From an uncultured Pelagibacteraceae bacterium (GTDB taxonomy: Bacteria > Pseudomonadota > Alphaproteobacteria > Pelagibacterales > Pelagibacteraceae), in the NCBI GenBank assembly GCA_902616675.1, contig CACMTV010000001.1, forward strand, positions 1-64,000: DNA of 64,000 bases. Reading direction: 5' to 3'. The notes under the pieces were generated by a model that saw only the letters and a program-made list of their open reading frames with translations, searched no databases and was not told where the DNA came from. This document shows, in pieces, positions 52,172 through 62,311 of this stretch (position 1 is its first letter; each line of letters starts with the position of its first letter). The position numbers and the translations under genes are program-made.

Positions 52172-54343
52172 ATGCAAAATACGTATCAAGAAAAAATATT
52201 AGATTTAGAAAATACTAACAACTCTATTAATAAAAAATTAGAGGGAGGTATTAAATTTAAAATAAAAAGTAATTTTCAACCTGCTGGAGACCAGCCTCAA
52301 GCTATCAAAAAACTGATTTCTAATCTTAAAGGTCAAAAGAATGAACAAGTCTTACTTGGTGTTACAGGCTCTGGAAAAACTTTCACTATGGCAAAAGTTA
52401 TTGAAGCATCTAACAGACCAGCTTTAGTTCTTGCTCCAAATAAAACTTTAGCCGCGCAGCTTTACGGTGAATTTAAAAGTTTTTTTCCAGATAATGCTGT
52501 TGAATACTTTGTTTCGTACTATGATTATTATACTCCAGAAGCTTACGTTCCGAGGTCAGACACTTACATCGAAAAAGAAGCATCTATTAATGAACAAATA
52601 GATAGGATGAGGCATTCAGCTACCAGGTCACTACTTGAAAGAGATGATGTCATAATTGTTGCGAGTGTTTCATGTATCTATGGTCTTGGATCTGTTGAGG
52701 CTTATTCAAAAATGACTATAACTCTTAAAAAAAACTATGAATATGACAGAGATCAGTTAATTAGGGCATTTATTAACTTGCAATATAAAAGAAATGATCA
52801 AAATTTTTTTAGAGGAACATTTAGAGTTAGGGGAGAAAATTTAGAAATTTTTCCATCACATTTAGAAGATAGGGCTTGGAGATTAAGTTTAAATTTAAAT
52901 AAATTAGAAAAAATTGAAGAATTTGATCCTTTAACTGGAGATAAGACTAATGATTTTTCAATTATTAAAATTTATGCTAACAGTCACTATATTACTCCTA
53001 AACCAACAATTGATCAGGCTATACAAGAGATTAAAAAAGAATTAGAGGCCACATTAAAAAAACATCAGGATAACAACAAATTATTAGAGGCTCAAAGATT
53101 AAGAGAAAGGACAAAATTTGATTTAGAAATGATTGAGGCTACAGGTACTTGTGCTGGAATTGAAAATTATTCACGATTTTTGTCTGGAAGAAAACCTGGA
53201 GAACCTCCCCCAACATTATTTGAGTACTTTCCTGATAATACAATTATTTTTGTTGATGAAAGTCACGTAACTGTGCCACAGCTTAACGGAATGTACAAAG
53301 GTGACAGAACCAGAAAAAGTACGTTAGCTGAATACGGTTTTAGGCTTCCATCATGTATGGATAATAGACCTTTAAAGTTTGAAGAATGGGATTTAATGAG
53401 AACTCAAACAATATTCGTATCTGCTACTCCTGGGCCATGGGAATTAAAACAAACCAAGAATGAATTTATAGATCAAATTATTCGTCCTACAGGTTTGATA
53501 GATCCACCAGTAGAAATTAGGCCAGCCAAAACTCAGGTAGACGATTTAATGCACGAAGCGAAAGGGATCGTAAAAAAAGGTTTCAGAATTTTAGCTACAA
53601 CGTTAACAAAAAAAATGGCTGAAGATTTAACTGAGTATCTTCATGAAAATGGATTAAAGGTACGATATATGCATTCTGACATCGATACACTGGAAAGAAT
53701 AGAAATTATAAGAGATTTGAGAATGGGTGTATTCGATATCTTGGTTGGAATAAATTTGTTAAGGGAGGGATTGGATATTCCTGAATGTGCACTAGTAGCA
53801 ATACTTGATGCAGACAAAGAGGGCTTCTTAAGATCAGAAACATCTTTAATTCAAACTATAGGAAGAGCTGCTAGAAATGTAGACGGGAAGGTAATTTTGT
53901 ACGCAGACAAAGTTACCAAAAGCATAGATAAGGCTATCAAAGAAACTGATCGAAGGAGAAATAAGCAATTACAATATAACAAAAAAAATAAAATTACAGC
54001 AGAGTCTGTTAAAAAAGAAATAAGTGATATTTTAGAGTCAGTTTATGAGAAAGACTATGTAAAAATAAGTGAAGGTTCAAACGTTGGCGGAAATCTAAAG
54101 AAACATTTAAAAGCTCTAAATAGAAAAATGAAAGAGTCGGCTGCTAATTTGGAATTTGAAGAAGCTGCCAAAATTCGTGATGAAATAAGAAAATTGGAGG
54201 CAAGTGAGCTTGAGATATCTTTAAATCCAAAAATAAACCAGTACAAATTAAAAAATAAAGTATACCCTAAAGGCAGATCAACAATGGGAATGCCAGGCAC
54301 TAAGCCTAGAAAAGCAATAAAAAAATGGAAGCCAAAAAGATAA
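52172..54343 (+). CDS. uvrB: Excinuclease ABC subunit B
   Basis: 723 residues. Walker [15 protein letters not shown], the DNA-clamping beta-hairpin [22 protein letters not shown] (given in part), [24 protein letters not shown], the SF2 motif [16 protein letters not shown], and [19 protein letters not shown] are visible. A C-terminal UVR motif ([27 protein letters not shown]) binds UvrC, and a [16 protein letters not shown] tail ends it. It damages-searches and loads UvrC. It overlaps the SDR gene by 19 bases. Confidence 0.97.
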   Translation: MQNTYQEKILDLENTNNSINKKLEGGIKFKIKSNFQPAGDQPQAIKKLISNLKGQKNEQVLLGVTGSGKTFTMAKVIEASNRPALVLAPNKTLAAQLYGEFKSFFPDNAVEYFVSYYDYYTPEAYVPRSDTYIEKEASINEQIDRMRHSATRSLLERDDVIIVASVSCIYGLGSVEAYSKMTITLKKNYEYDRDQLIRAFINLQYKRNDQNFFRGTFRVRGENLEIFPSHLEDRAWRLSLNLNKLEKIEEFDPLTGDKTNDFSIIKIYANSHYITPKPTIDQAIQEIKKELEATLKKHQDNNKLLEAQRLRERTKFDLEMIEATGTCAGIENYSRFLSGRKPGEPPPTLFEYFPDNTIIFVDESHVTVPQLNGMYKGDRTRKSTLAEYGFRLPSCMDNRPLKFEEWDLMRTQTIFVSATPGPWELKQTKNEFIDQIIRPTGLIDPPVEIRPAKTQVDDLMHEAKGIVKKGFRILATTLTKKMAEDLTEYLHENGLKVRYMHSDIDTLERIEIIRDLRMGVFDILVGINLLREGLDIPECALVAILDADKEGFLRSETSLIQTIGRAARNVDGKVILYADKVTKSIDKAIKETDRRRNKQLQYNKKNKITAESVKKEISDILESVYEKDYVKISEGSNVGGNLKKHLKALNRKMKESAANLEFEEAAKIRDEIRKLEASELEISLNPKINQYKLKNKVYPKGRSTMGMPGTKPRKAIKKWKPKR

Positions 54344-55080
54344 TTATAACAGGTGGTGCGACAAGAATTGGAGCCGCTATTGCGAAAAGTTTAGCAGGTT
54401 ATGATATTAATATCACAATTCATTATAATAAATCGAAAAATCTAGCAAATAAATTAAAAAAAGAATTAGAAGATTTAGGTAGTAATGTATTTTTAATTAA
54501 GGCTGACTTAAGTAATTCAAACCAAGTACGAAAGTTAATAAAAGATGCTTTTAATAAAATGAAGGGTTTAGACTGCCTTATTAACAATGCTTCTGTTTTT
54601 GAAAATGATAACCTCAACAACTTTAATGATAAAAGCTTTTCAAAACACATGAATGTTAATCTAAAAGCTCCGGCCTTATTAACTCAAAATTTTAAAAAAT
54701 GTGTAAAAAAAAACTATGGAACTATCATTAATATTATCGATCAAAGAATTGAAAAATTAACACCTTATTTTCTATCTTACACTTTAAGTAAGTCAGCTTT
54801 AGGAACACTTACTATAACTTCAGCCATGAAATTAGCCCCTAATATAAGAGTCAATGCCATATCTCCTGGTCCAACTCTTAAGAATAAAAGGCAATCAGAA
54901 TCTCATTTTAAAAAACAGTGGAAATCGGTTTTATTGAAGAAACAAGTGTATGTAGAAAATATCAGTGAAACAGTAAAATTTCTTATAAAAAATGATAATA
55001 TAACAGGAGAAATAATAAATGTTGATAGCGGCCAAAGACTCGCGTGGTTAACGCCTGATATAATAAATGTAAAAGAATGA
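54325..55080 (+). CDS. Short-chain dehydrogenase, FolM/pteridine reductase-like
   Basis: 251 residues, Rossmann SDR. The dinucleotide motif [12 protein letters not shown] (9-20) has the TGxxxRxG form of pteridine reductases/FolM rather than the usual TGxxxGxG. The catalytic Tyr-x-x-x-Lys is YTLSK (near 153-157), and [10 protein letters not shown] is the SDR motif for stabilisation. It overlaps folB by 4 bases, so a dihydropterin or dihydrofolate reductase role in folate/monapterin metabolism is the likely one. It starts within the end of uvrB (19-base overlap). Confidence 0.8.
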   Translation: MEAKKIIITGGATRIGAAIAKSLAGYDINITIHYNKSKNLANKLKKELEDLGSNVFLIKADLSNSNQVRKLIKDAFNKMKGLDCLINNASVFENDNLNNFNDKSFSKHMNVNLKAPALLTQNFKKCVKKNYGTIINIIDQRIEKLTPYFLSYTLSKSALGTLTITSAMKLAPNIRVNAISPGPTLKNKRQSESHFKKQWKSVLLKKQVYVENISETVKFLIKNDNITGEIINVDSGQRLAWLTPDIINVKE

Positions 55081-55475
55081 AAATAATTAAATTTAAAGAT
55101 AAAAAAAATTATAAATATAAAAGAAAAGTAAGTATTAAAAACTTAATACTAAAAATTTCAGTAGGTCTTCATAATTTTGAAAAAAAAAAGAAGCAAAGAG
55201 TGAGATTTAATATTGATATTTCGACTGACTCAAATATTAAGCCTAATAATAATAATTTGGCATCTATAGTAAATTATGAGGATACTATAAACAAAATAAC
55301 GTATATTACAGAAAAGAAACACCATGAACTTTTAGAAGATTTAGCAGAAAATATTTTTGATATAATTTTTGAAAGCGAGATAGTAAAAAAAGTTAATCTT
55401 AAATTAGAGAAATTAGACATAATCAAGAATACAGAATCTGTGGGTATAGAGGTGTCAAAAAGTAGAGATGAATAA
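55077..55475 (+). CDS. folB: Dihydroneopterin aldolase-like protein
   Basis: 132 residues, T-fold. [23 protein letters not shown] is the start of the substrate-binding strand-helix, [12 protein letters not shown] follows, and [16 protein letters not shown] is the second helix; the C-terminal LKLEKLDII and SVGIEVSK complete the four-strand pattern. FolB splits dihydroneopterin during folate synthesis. The pairing with a FolM-like reductase supports it. The protein is shorter and more basic than average but the motif order is intact. It overlaps uvrC by 8 bases. Confidence 0.85.
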   Translation: MKIIKFKDKKNYKYKRKVSIKNLILKISVGLHNFEKKKKQRVRFNIDISTDSNIKPNNNNLASIVNYEDTINKITYITEKKHHELLEDLAENIFDIIFESEIVKKVNLKLEKLDIIKNTESVGIEVSKSRDE

Positions 55476-57306
55476 CAGTTTAGAATTAGGTAAGAAGGTT
55501 ATAAAAGAAAAAATTCCACTTACACCGAAAAATCCTGGTATTTATAGAATGATAAGTGTTTCCGGGGAAATTTTATATATTGGAAAGGCTAAAAATATTC
55601 CTAATAGACTTAAGAGTTACGTTTCCGACACAAACTTACCAATAAGAACCGAAAGAATGCTTTCTCTAACACATAATCTTGAAATAACGACTACTAATAA
55701 TGAGAGTGAAGCTCTTCTTCTAGAAGCTAACCTAATCAAAAAACATAAACCAAGATTTAATATTTTGTTGAGAGACGATAAATCGTTCCCATATATTTAT
55801 ATTGGTCACAAAGATAAATGGCCTCAACTAACTAAATTGCGAGGGAAAAAATCTAGAAATGGATATTATTTCGGGCCTTTTGCTTCAATAGGATCTGCTA
55901 ATTGGACAATTAAAATTTTACAAAAAATTTTCCAACTACGAGTTTGTGACGATACCGTTTTTAAAAATAGAGAGAGACCGTGTATATTATATCAGATTAA
56001 AAGATGTTCTGCTCCGTGCGTTGGGCACATTGAAGAGTCTCATTATAAAAAAACAGTGTCAGAGGCTATAGATTTTATTTCTGGCAAATCAAGAAGAATA
56101 CAAAAATCTTTATCTAAAGACATGGAGCAAGCGAGTAAAGAATTAGATTTTGAAAAAGCTGCAATAGCTAGAGATAGAATAAAAGCATTAACTCAAATTC
56201 AAACTTCACAAAAAATAAATCAAACAAATTTAAATGAAGCAGACGTTGTAAGTATTTACAAAGAGTCAGGAAAAACTTGTATACAAGTCTTCTTTTTTAG
56301 ATCAAAACAAAACTGGGGAAATCAAGCTTTTTACCCGAAGCACGATACAGATGACAATGTAAAAGAAATCATGACTTCTTTTTTAACACAATTTTACGAA
56401 AATAAAGTTGTGCCAAACATGATAATAACAAATACTGAAATTGAAGATTTAAAACTTTTGGAAAATGCCTTTTCACAAAAAGAAAAAAGAGATGTCCTAA
56501 TAAAAAAAGCAAAGAGCAAGGATGAATTAAATATATCAAAATTAGCTGAAAAAAATGCTAAACAAGCTTTAACACAAAAACTTTATCAAACCGAAAGTAA
56601 TAATAACTTAATAGAAAATTTAGCAAATAGGTTTGATTTGAATAATAATATTAATCTAATTGAAGTTTACGATAATAGTCATATTCAAGGTAGTGACTCC
56701 GTAGGAGCTCTAATATGTTTTAGTAATGAAGGTTTTGTAAAAAAAAGATATAGAAAATTTAATATAAAAAATGAGAAAGTAAAAAATGATGATTTCGGTA
56801 TGATGAAGGAAGTTTTGTTTAGAAGATTTTCAAAAGCGATAAAGGAAAAATCTGGGTCTCTTTCTTTGCCAGAATTAATTTTAATAGATGGTGGGAAAGG
56901 TCAATATTCAGTGAGTAGAGAAGTATTAAATGAGCTAGGTTTACATGATTTGCCAATATTAGCTGTTGCAAAAGGTAAAAATAGGAATGCTGGTGAAGAA
57001 AAAATATACTATGAAAATAAAGAATATATTCTAAAAAAAAACGATCCTTTGTTGTTTTTTATACAGAGATTGCGAGATGAAGCTCATAGATTTGCAATAA
57101 GTACCCATAGAGCAAAAAGAAAAAAAGGATTAAGTAAATCTTTACTAGATCAAATTGATGGAATAGGAAAACAGAGAAAAAGATCTTTACTTAATCATTT
57201 TGGGTCAGCAAGATCAGTAGAATCTGCTAGCTTAGAAGATTTAAAATCTGTAGAAGGTATTGAAGAAAGTATCGCAAAAAAAATATATGACTACTTTCAT
57301 GAATAA
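55468..57306 (+). CDS. uvrC: Excinuclease ABC subunit C
   Basis: 612 residues. The GIY-YIG nuclease [21 protein letters not shown] (with the ILYIGKA segment) is N-terminal; the UVR motif [20 protein letters not shown] binds UvrB; the second nuclease half has [19 protein letters not shown] and [15 protein letters not shown]; two helix-hairpin-helix motifs ([21 protein letters not shown] and [18 protein letters not shown]) close it. It makes both cuts at the lesion. It sits in a uvrB-folM-folB-uvrC-pgsA run. Confidence 0.97.
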   Translation: MNNSLELGKKVIKEKIPLTPKNPGIYRMISVSGEILYIGKAKNIPNRLKSYVSDTNLPIRTERMLSLTHNLEITTTNNESEALLLEANLIKKHKPRFNILLRDDKSFPYIYIGHKDKWPQLTKLRGKKSRNGYYFGPFASIGSANWTIKILQKIFQLRVCDDTVFKNRERPCILYQIKRCSAPCVGHIEESHYKKTVSEAIDFISGKSRRIQKSLSKDMEQASKELDFEKAAIARDRIKALTQIQTSQKINQTNLNEADVVSIYKESGKTCIQVFFFRSKQNWGNQAFYPKHDTDDNVKEIMTSFLTQFYENKVVPNMIITNTEIEDLKLLENAFSQKEKRDVLIKKAKSKDELNISKLAEKNAKQALTQKLYQTESNNNLIENLANRFDLNNNINLIEVYDNSHIQGSDSVGALICFSNEGFVKKRYRKFNIKNEKVKNDDFGMMKEVLFRRFSKAIKEKSGSLSLPELILIDGGKGQYSVSREVLNELGLHDLPILAVAKGKNRNAGEEKIYYENKEYILKKNDPLLFFIQRLRDEAHRFAISTHRAKRKKGLSKSLLDQIDGIGKQRKRSLLNHFGSARSVESASLEDLKSVEGIEESIAKKIYDYFHE

Positions 57307-57308
57307 AA

Positions 57309-57893
57309 ATGAAATTTAAAATTCCCAATATATTAACAATAGGAAGAATAATAATAGTTCCTATATTTATATTTACTTTTTTTTTACCTGGTTTTTTTGG
57401 TGACCTTATTCCCTTTTTTCTTTTTGTTTTAGCAAGTTTCACTGATTATTTAGATGGACTTCTAGCCAGACTATTTAAAGAGGAGTCCAAACTTGGAGAG
57501 TTATTAGATCCTATTGCTGATAAAATTCTAGTCTCCACTGCCCTCCTTTTGCTAATAATGAACGGCACAATTAAAAATTTTGAAGTAATTGCAGCTATAA
57601 TAATTATAACGCGTGAAATTATAATTTCTGGTTTAAGAGAGTTCTTGGCTAAAGGAAGCATATCTATGCCAGTAACAAGTTTATCAAAACTAAAAGCATT
57701 TATACAAATGTTTGCAATAGCTGTTTTATTAACAGGAGATATTGGTAATAAAATTATAAACTTTCAGGACTACAACGCTCAAACTATTGGAATAATCCTT
57801 TTATGGCTTTCAGCAGCCTTAACTTTGTATACGGGTTATGGTTATATTGTAAAAGGTATAGATCATGCTTTGAGTGAAGATGATAAATCTTAA
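57309..57893 (+). CDS. pgsA: CDP-diacylglycerol-glycerol-3-phosphate 3-phosphatidyltransferase
   Basis: 194-residue integral membrane enzyme with the CDP-alcohol phosphotransferase signature FTDYLDGLLARLFKEESKLGELLDPIADK (D-x2-DG-x2-AR...G-x3-D-x3-D, here the DYLDGLLAR and GELLDPIADK parts). About five or six membrane helices. It makes phosphatidylglycerol-phosphate. Starts 2 bases after uvrC; the uvrC-pgsA order is common in alphaproteobacteria. It is convergent with ilvE (4-base overlap). Confidence 0.95.
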   Translation: MKFKIPNILTIGRIIIVPIFIFTFFLPGFFGDLIPFFLFVLASFTDYLDGLLARLFKEESKLGELLDPIADKILVSTALLLLIMNGTIKNFEVIAAIIIITREIIISGLREFLAKGSISMPVTSLSKLKAFIQMFAIAVLLTGDIGNKIINFQDYNAQTIGIILLWLSAALTLYTGYGYIVKGIDHALSEDDKS

Positions 57894-58777
57894 GCAGCTG
57901 ATTTTTTTCTAACTATATTCTGATAACTAGCGCTTAAATCTTTAATAAGCTCACAAACTTTAAAATCAAATTTATCAATTTTTGAAACAGGAGTAATCTC
58001 TGCTGCAGTTCCTGTTAAAAAACAACCTACAAAATTTTTCATTTCATCAGGTAAGATTTTTCTTTCAATCACTTTTATATTTTTTGACTTAGCTATCTCT
58101 ATCACCGCTCTTCTGGTGATCCCGTCAAGAAATGAGTCTGGAATTGGAGTATGTAATTGACCGTCTTTCGATTTAAAGAAAATATTTGCACCTGTAGCTT
58201 CAGCAATATTTCCCTCAAAGTCTAGCATTAAAGAGTCCGTAAATCCTTGTTCTTCTGCCTCATGTTTTGATAATGTACATATCATATATAATCCAGCAGC
58301 TTTGGTATCCCAAGGAATAGTGTTTGGTGCGGGTCGTCTCCATTTTGAAATATTTAATTTAATCCCCTCTATTTTTAGTTTTGGATCAAAGTATGATCCC
58401 CACTCCCATGTTGCAATTGCGACATGAACTTTATTTTTTTGGGCTGATATAGCCATCATCTCACTACCACGCCAAATAACTGGTCTTACGTATCCATTTT
58501 TAACTTTTTGTATGTTTACAATATTTTTACAAGCTTCGTTTATTTCTGTCTGGCTATAAGGAACCTTAATTCCCATTCTTTTTGCAGAATAAAAAAGTCT
58601 TTCGGTATGTTCCTCTAATTTAAATATTTCTCCGTCGTATACTCTTTCACCCTCAAAAACACAGCTTGCATAATGCAGTCCATGATTTAATACATGAATT
58701 TGAGCGTCCTTCCAGTTTACTGGCTTACCATTAAACCAAATTTTACCTGATCTTTTATCGTAAGGTATCATTTCCAT
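57890..58777 (-). CDS. ilvE: Branched-chain amino-acid aminotransferase
   Basis: 295 residues, fold-type IV PLP enzyme. IPYDKRSGKIWFNGKPVNW begins it; HGLHYASCVFEGERVYDG is the substrate loop; the PLP lysine is in PWDTKAAGLYMICTLSK; EATGANIFFKSKDG and FLTGTAAEITPV complete the class IV motif. It gives Leu, Ile and Val from their keto acids. Divergent from the MarR-type gene with about 80 bases between. D-amino-acid aminotransferases belong to the same fold but the length and EATGANIFF motif favour IlvE. Confidence 0.93.
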   Translation of the reverse strand: MEMIPYDKRSGKIWFNGKPVNWKDAQIHVLNHGLHYASCVFEGERVYDGEIFKLEEHTERLFYSAKRMGIKVPYSQTEINEACKNIVNIQKVKNGYVRPVIWRGSEMMAISAQKNKVHVAIATWEWGSYFDPKLKIEGIKLNISKWRRPAPNTIPWDTKAAGLYMICTLSKHEAEEQGFTDSLMLDFEGNIAEATGANIFFKSKDGQLHTPIPDSFLDGITRRAVIEIAKSKNIKVIERKILPDEMKNFVGCFLTGTAAEITPVSKIDKFDFKVCELIKDLSASYQNIVRKKSAA

Positions 58778-58856
58778 AGAAAAAAATAATATATCTTTTT
58801 TTTTATCAGAAAAAAGTATATTTCTTAATAGAATAAGTCAATATAGCTGACCAATT

Positions 58857-59294
58857 ATGAGAGACTTACTTTATCTTAAAGACGAGCAAATTAAAGATTT
58901 TATACAATTACTTTATTATGCATATAGAGAGACATATTCAGATCCAAAAGATTTGTTATCAAGAAAATTTTTTGGTCCTGCTCATTTAAGAGCTTTGAAT
59001 TTAATTGAAAGCAATCCAGGTATTAGCTTAGGAGAACTGATATACAAACTAAAGATAACCAAACAAAGTATTAACAGAGTTATAAGGGATTTATTAAAGT
59101 CAAAAATGATAAAACAACAAAAAGATGATGCTGACACAAGAAAAAAGAAATTATATCTTGATAAGGAAGGAAAAATATTTTTTGATATAATTTATAAAAA
59201 ACAAAAAAAGAGAATATTTAATGCTCTTAAAAATTCTGAACCTGAGTCAGTTGTTAAATTTAAAGAGGTTTTAAAAAGAATTATTGATGGATAA
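58857..59294 (+). CDS. MarR-family regulator (PetP-like)
   Basis: 145 residues, winged helix: AHLRALNLIESNPGISLGELIYKLKITKQSINRVIRDLLKSKMI (recognition helix at ITKQSINRVIRDL) and a DADTRKKKLYLDKEGK wing. It is coupled to an OmpR-type response regulator (8-base overlap), the same pairing as petP-petR of Rhodobacter capsulatus, where both are needed for cytochrome bc1 expression. A GTCA-N7-TGAC element (58837-58851) lies 5 bases before the ATG and might be an operator. Role is inferred from the pairing. Confidence 0.82.
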   Translation: MRDLLYLKDEQIKDFIQLLYYAYRETYSDPKDLLSRKFFGPAHLRALNLIESNPGISLGELIYKLKITKQSINRVIRDLLKSKMIKQQKDDADTRKKKLYLDKEGKIFFDIIYKKQKKRIFNALKNSEPESVVKFKEVLKRIIDG

Positions 59295-59961
59295 TTTAAA
59301 TCATATATTAGTTGTAGATGATGATGATCGTATTAGGAGTCTTCTTAAAGAGTACCTAAACGAAAATAAATTTTTAGTTTCGACAGCAATGAACTCTGAA
59401 GAAGCAAAAGCTAAATTAAATCATTTTAAATTTGATCTAATTGTTTTGGATGTAATGATGCCGGGTCAAAGCGGGTATGAGCTGACTAAAGAAATAAAAG
59501 ACAAAAATTCTCCTCCGATTATTCTTTTAACTGCTAAAGGAGAAGTTGAAAATAGAATAAAAGGCTTAGAACTTGGGGCAGATGACTACATCGGAAAACC
59601 CTTTGAACCCAAAGAGCTGCTTTTGAGAATAAATAATATTATCTCAAAAAAAATTAAAATTGATACAAAGAAAAAATATTCGGTTGGCGAAGCCATTATA
59701 GACTTAAACAAGATGATAATTAAATTGAATAATAATCACAGAAAAATTAATGTTACGGAAAAAAAAATTTTAATGGAAATGTTATCTAATCCGGGCAAAA
59801 CTTACTCAAGAACACAAATTGGAGAGTTGTCAGGGATTTTACAAGAAAGATCGATTGACGTGATGATCACTCGTCTAAGACAAAAAATTGAGATCAATCC
59901 AAAAAATCCAAGATACTTACAAACAATTAGAGGTTCAGGCTATGTTCTCTGGGTTGAATAA
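59287..59961 (+). CDS. OmpR-family response regulator (PetR-like)
   Basis: 224 residues from the ATG at 59287 (a TTG one codon earlier is less likely). Receiver: HILVVDDDDRIRSLL (acidic triad), the phosphorylated Asp in FDLIVLDVMMPGQSG (near 54), LTAKGEVENRI (Thr), IGKPFEPKELLLRI (Lys). OmpR-type DNA-binding domain: NVTEKKILMEMLSNPGKTYSRTQI, SIDVMITRLRQKIE, YLQTIRGSGYVLWV. It overlaps the histidine-kinase gene by 20 bases, forming MarR-regulator-kinase. Targets unknown. Confidence 0.92.
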   Translation: MDNLNHILVVDDDDRIRSLLKEYLNENKFLVSTAMNSEEAKAKLNHFKFDLIVLDVMMPGQSGYELTKEIKDKNSPPIILLTAKGEVENRIKGLELGADDYIGKPFEPKELLLRINNIISKKIKIDTKKKYSVGEAIIDLNKMIIKLNNNHRKINVTEKKILMEMLSNPGKTYSRTQIGELSGILQERSIDVMITRLRQKIEINPKNPRYLQTIRGSGYVLWVE

Positions 59962-61261
59962 TTTATTTAAAAAGATTTTACCAAAAGGTTTATTTTATAG
60001 ATCTTTAATTATTGTTGCTGCGCCAACAATTCTTCTACAGTTAATTGTTACAGTAGTCTTCTTTGACAGCATATGGATAAAAGCTAATAAGGGTATGACA
60101 AGATCACTTGTAGGTGAAATTAAAACTTTAAGTGATGTTTATAATTCAGAAAATAAGAGCCAAATAAATTATATAACTGATATTTATAAAAAAAACTTTG
60201 ACTTTGTTATTAATTCAATAGAAGAGCCTCTGCCTAATGAAATTTTTGAAAGAAGATTTAGTCCAATGGATAGGTCTTTAAGACGTGAATTAAAATCTAC
60301 TTTTGGAACTGATAATTATTGGTTCAACACTGTCAACTATTTAGACATTGTAGAAGTAAGAATAATATCAGGTAATAAAAATTTACAGTTTTTCTTTCCA
60401 AAAGAAAGAATAGCGACTTCTTCTGTAAGACTTTTTGTTTTATGGATTACATTACCATCAATTTTATTAATACTGATTGCGATACTATTTTTAAAAAATC
60501 AAACAAGACCAATTACAAATCTTGCAAAGGCAGCACAAAAGTTTGGTAAAGGAGATTATATTAATGAATTTAGACCTTCTGGTGCGAGAGAAATTAGAAA
60601 TGCCGCATATGAGTTCGATAGGATGGCAAAGCGGATTAATAGACATCTTAATCAAAGATCAGAAATGCTTTCAGGTATAAGTCATGATTTGAGAACTCCA
60701 CTAACGCGATTAAAATTACAATTGGCCATGGTTAATAATAAAGAAATCTCAAATAATATGTCAAAAGATATTGATGAAATGGAAAATATGTTAAACGACT
60801 ATCTTCAATTTGCAAAAACTCAAGCTAAGGAAAACACAGAAAAAATTAATTTAAAAGATATATTTCAGATCATTGAGAATAGAATTAATAAACCAAATTT
60901 GAAAATAAGTATTGAAAATGAAATTTCCTTATATGCAAGAAAAAACGCTCTTCAAAGATGTTTTTCAAATATAATAAACAATGGTTTAATGTATGGAGAG
61001 AAAATTAATGTCTCTGTTCGAAAAAGCTCTAATCGAGCAATAATTTTATTTGATGACGATGGACCGGGTATCCCTGCAGAGCATTATAGAAATGTATTTA
61101 AGCCATTTTTTAGATTAGATAAAAGTAGGAGTTTAAATAAGTCTGGAGTAGGTTTGGGTCTTGCTATTGTAGAAGATATTGTACATTCCCACGGCGGCAA
61201 TATTCAATTATCGAAAAGTGATATGGGTGGACTTCAAGTTAAGATTTCTTTGCCCTTTTAG
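59942..61261 (+). CDS. Membrane sensor histidine kinase (EnvZ-like)
   Basis: I start it at ATG 59942 (MFSGLNNLFKK), giving 439 residues; the frame is open further upstream inside the regulator gene. Two membrane segments (LIIVAAPTILLQLIVTVVFF and VLWITLPSILLILIAILFL) flank a periplasmic loop of about 120 residues. Then come HAMP, H-box GISHDLRTPLTRLKLQL, N-box IINNGLMYGE, and G boxes DDDGPGIPAEH and SGVGLGLAIVEDIVHSHGG. It would phosphorylate the partner regulator. Signal unknown. Confidence 0.9.
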   Translation: MFSGLNNLFKKILPKGLFYRSLIIVAAPTILLQLIVTVVFFDSIWIKANKGMTRSLVGEIKTLSDVYNSENKSQINYITDIYKKNFDFVINSIEEPLPNEIFERRFSPMDRSLRRELKSTFGTDNYWFNTVNYLDIVEVRIISGNKNLQFFFPKERIATSSVRLFVLWITLPSILLILIAILFLKNQTRPITNLAKAAQKFGKGDYINEFRPSGAREIRNAAYEFDRMAKRINRHLNQRSEMLSGISHDLRTPLTRLKLQLAMVNNKEISNNMSKDIDEMENMLNDYLQFAKTQAKENTEKINLKDIFQIIENRINKPNLKISIENEISLYARKNALQRCFSNIINNGLMYGEKINVSVRKSSNRAIILFDDDGPGIPAEHYRNVFKPFFRLDKSRSLNKSGVGLGLAIVEDIVHSHGGNIQLSKSDMGGLQVKISLPF

Positions 61262-61478
61262 TCTTTGTCATTAATTTTTTAATCTTTTGATCTTGTTTTT
61301 CTACCAGCTTTTTTAGTGCTTCAAATTCCTCTCTTGATACTAAATCAAGTTTGCTAACAATATTATCTTTCCTAAATTTCAAATTAGTTATTAGTTCCTT
61401 TTTAACATCATTAACTGTAAGAATTCCTGTCTCTAGCAAGCTTGAAAGAGTTTTTAATATTTTTTCTTTATCTGACAC
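61239..61478 (-). CDS. ubiK: UbiK-like ubiquinone accessory factor (BMFP family)
   Basis: 79 residues. An N-terminal amphipathic helix (KILKTLSSLLETG), then a conserved middle SREEFEALKKLVEKQDQKI that gives a trimeric coiled coil, and a basic tail, the pattern of the BMFP/UbiK family. UbiK aids ubiquinone hydroxylation complexes in aerobic growth. It overlaps the end of the kinase by 23 bases (convergent) and is divergent from lgt by 53 bases. Confidence 0.8.
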   Translation of the reverse strand: MSDKEKILKTLSSLLETGILTVNDVKKELITNLKFRKDNIVSKLDLVSREEFEALKKLVEKQDQKIKKLMTKTKRAKKS

Positions 61479-61531
61479 ACTATATCTTATTTGATAAGTA
61501 AATTTATTTCAATTATGTTATTAATTTTATA

Positions 61532-62311
61532 ATGTATATTCATAACTTAAATCCTATAATATTTGATTTTGGCATATTGTCTCTAAGATGGTATTCCTTA
61601 GCATACATATTGGGAATAGTATTTGGGTGGTGGTATGGAAAAAAAATTATTTTTTTTATAAATAATCGAAATAAAAAAAATTATAATTTAGATTTATTTG
61701 ATGATTATATCACATATATTATTATCTCTGTAATAATCGGAGGTAGATTAGGATATGTCTTATTTTATAACATTGAATATTTTTTTTCAAATCCAGTAGA
61801 AATATTTTTTATTTGGAATGGAGGGATGTCATTTCATGGGGGTCTTTTAGGTATTATTATTGGGACAATTATTTTCTCCAAAAAAAATAATTTTGATAAA
61901 CTTGTTTTACTAGATGTGGTTTCATGCGTTGCGCCACTTGGAATATTTTTTGGAAGATTAGCTAATTTTATAAACGCTGAACTTTACGGAAAACCAACTG
62001 ATGTTCCTTGGGCAGTTATTTTCCCACTAGTTGACAATCAAGGTAGACATCCATCGCAAATTTATGAGGCTCTTCTCGAAGGCGCTTTGTTATTTTTTAT
62101 TTTAAATTTAATAATAAAAAAAACGTCTTACAAAAAGGGTATATGTGCAGCTATTTTTTTGATATTTTATTCTATATCTAGAATCATATCTGAATTTTTT
62201 AGAGAGCCAGATATTCAAGTTGGATATATTTTTAATTATATAAGTATGGGATCTCTATTGAGTTTTTTCATGTTTGGATTGGGAATTTTAATGTATTTTA
62301 AAATTAAATGA
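61532..62311 (+). CDS. lgt: Prolipoprotein diacylglyceryl transferase
   Basis: 259 residues, about seven membrane helices. LRWYSLAYILGIVFGWWYGKK is the conserved first helix; GGRLGYVLFYN, WNGGMSFHGGLLG, the Lgt signature GRLANFINAELYGKPTD (Arg, Asn, Glu) and HPSQIYEALLEG are visible. It lipidates the cysteine of lipoproteins such as BamD and the lipoprotein at 3220-3534. It overlaps the next gene by 4 bases. Confidence 0.95.
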   Translation: MYIHNLNPIIFDFGILSLRWYSLAYILGIVFGWWYGKKIIFFINNRNKKNYNLDLFDDYITYIIISVIIGGRLGYVLFYNIEYFFSNPVEIFFIWNGGMSFHGGLLGIIIGTIIFSKKNNFDKLVLLDVVSCVAPLGIFFGRLANFINAELYGKPTDVPWAVIFPLVDNQGRHPSQIYEALLEGALLFFILNLIIKKTSYKKGICAAIFLIFYSISRIISEFFREPDIQVGYIFNYISMGSLLSFFMFGLGILMYFKIK

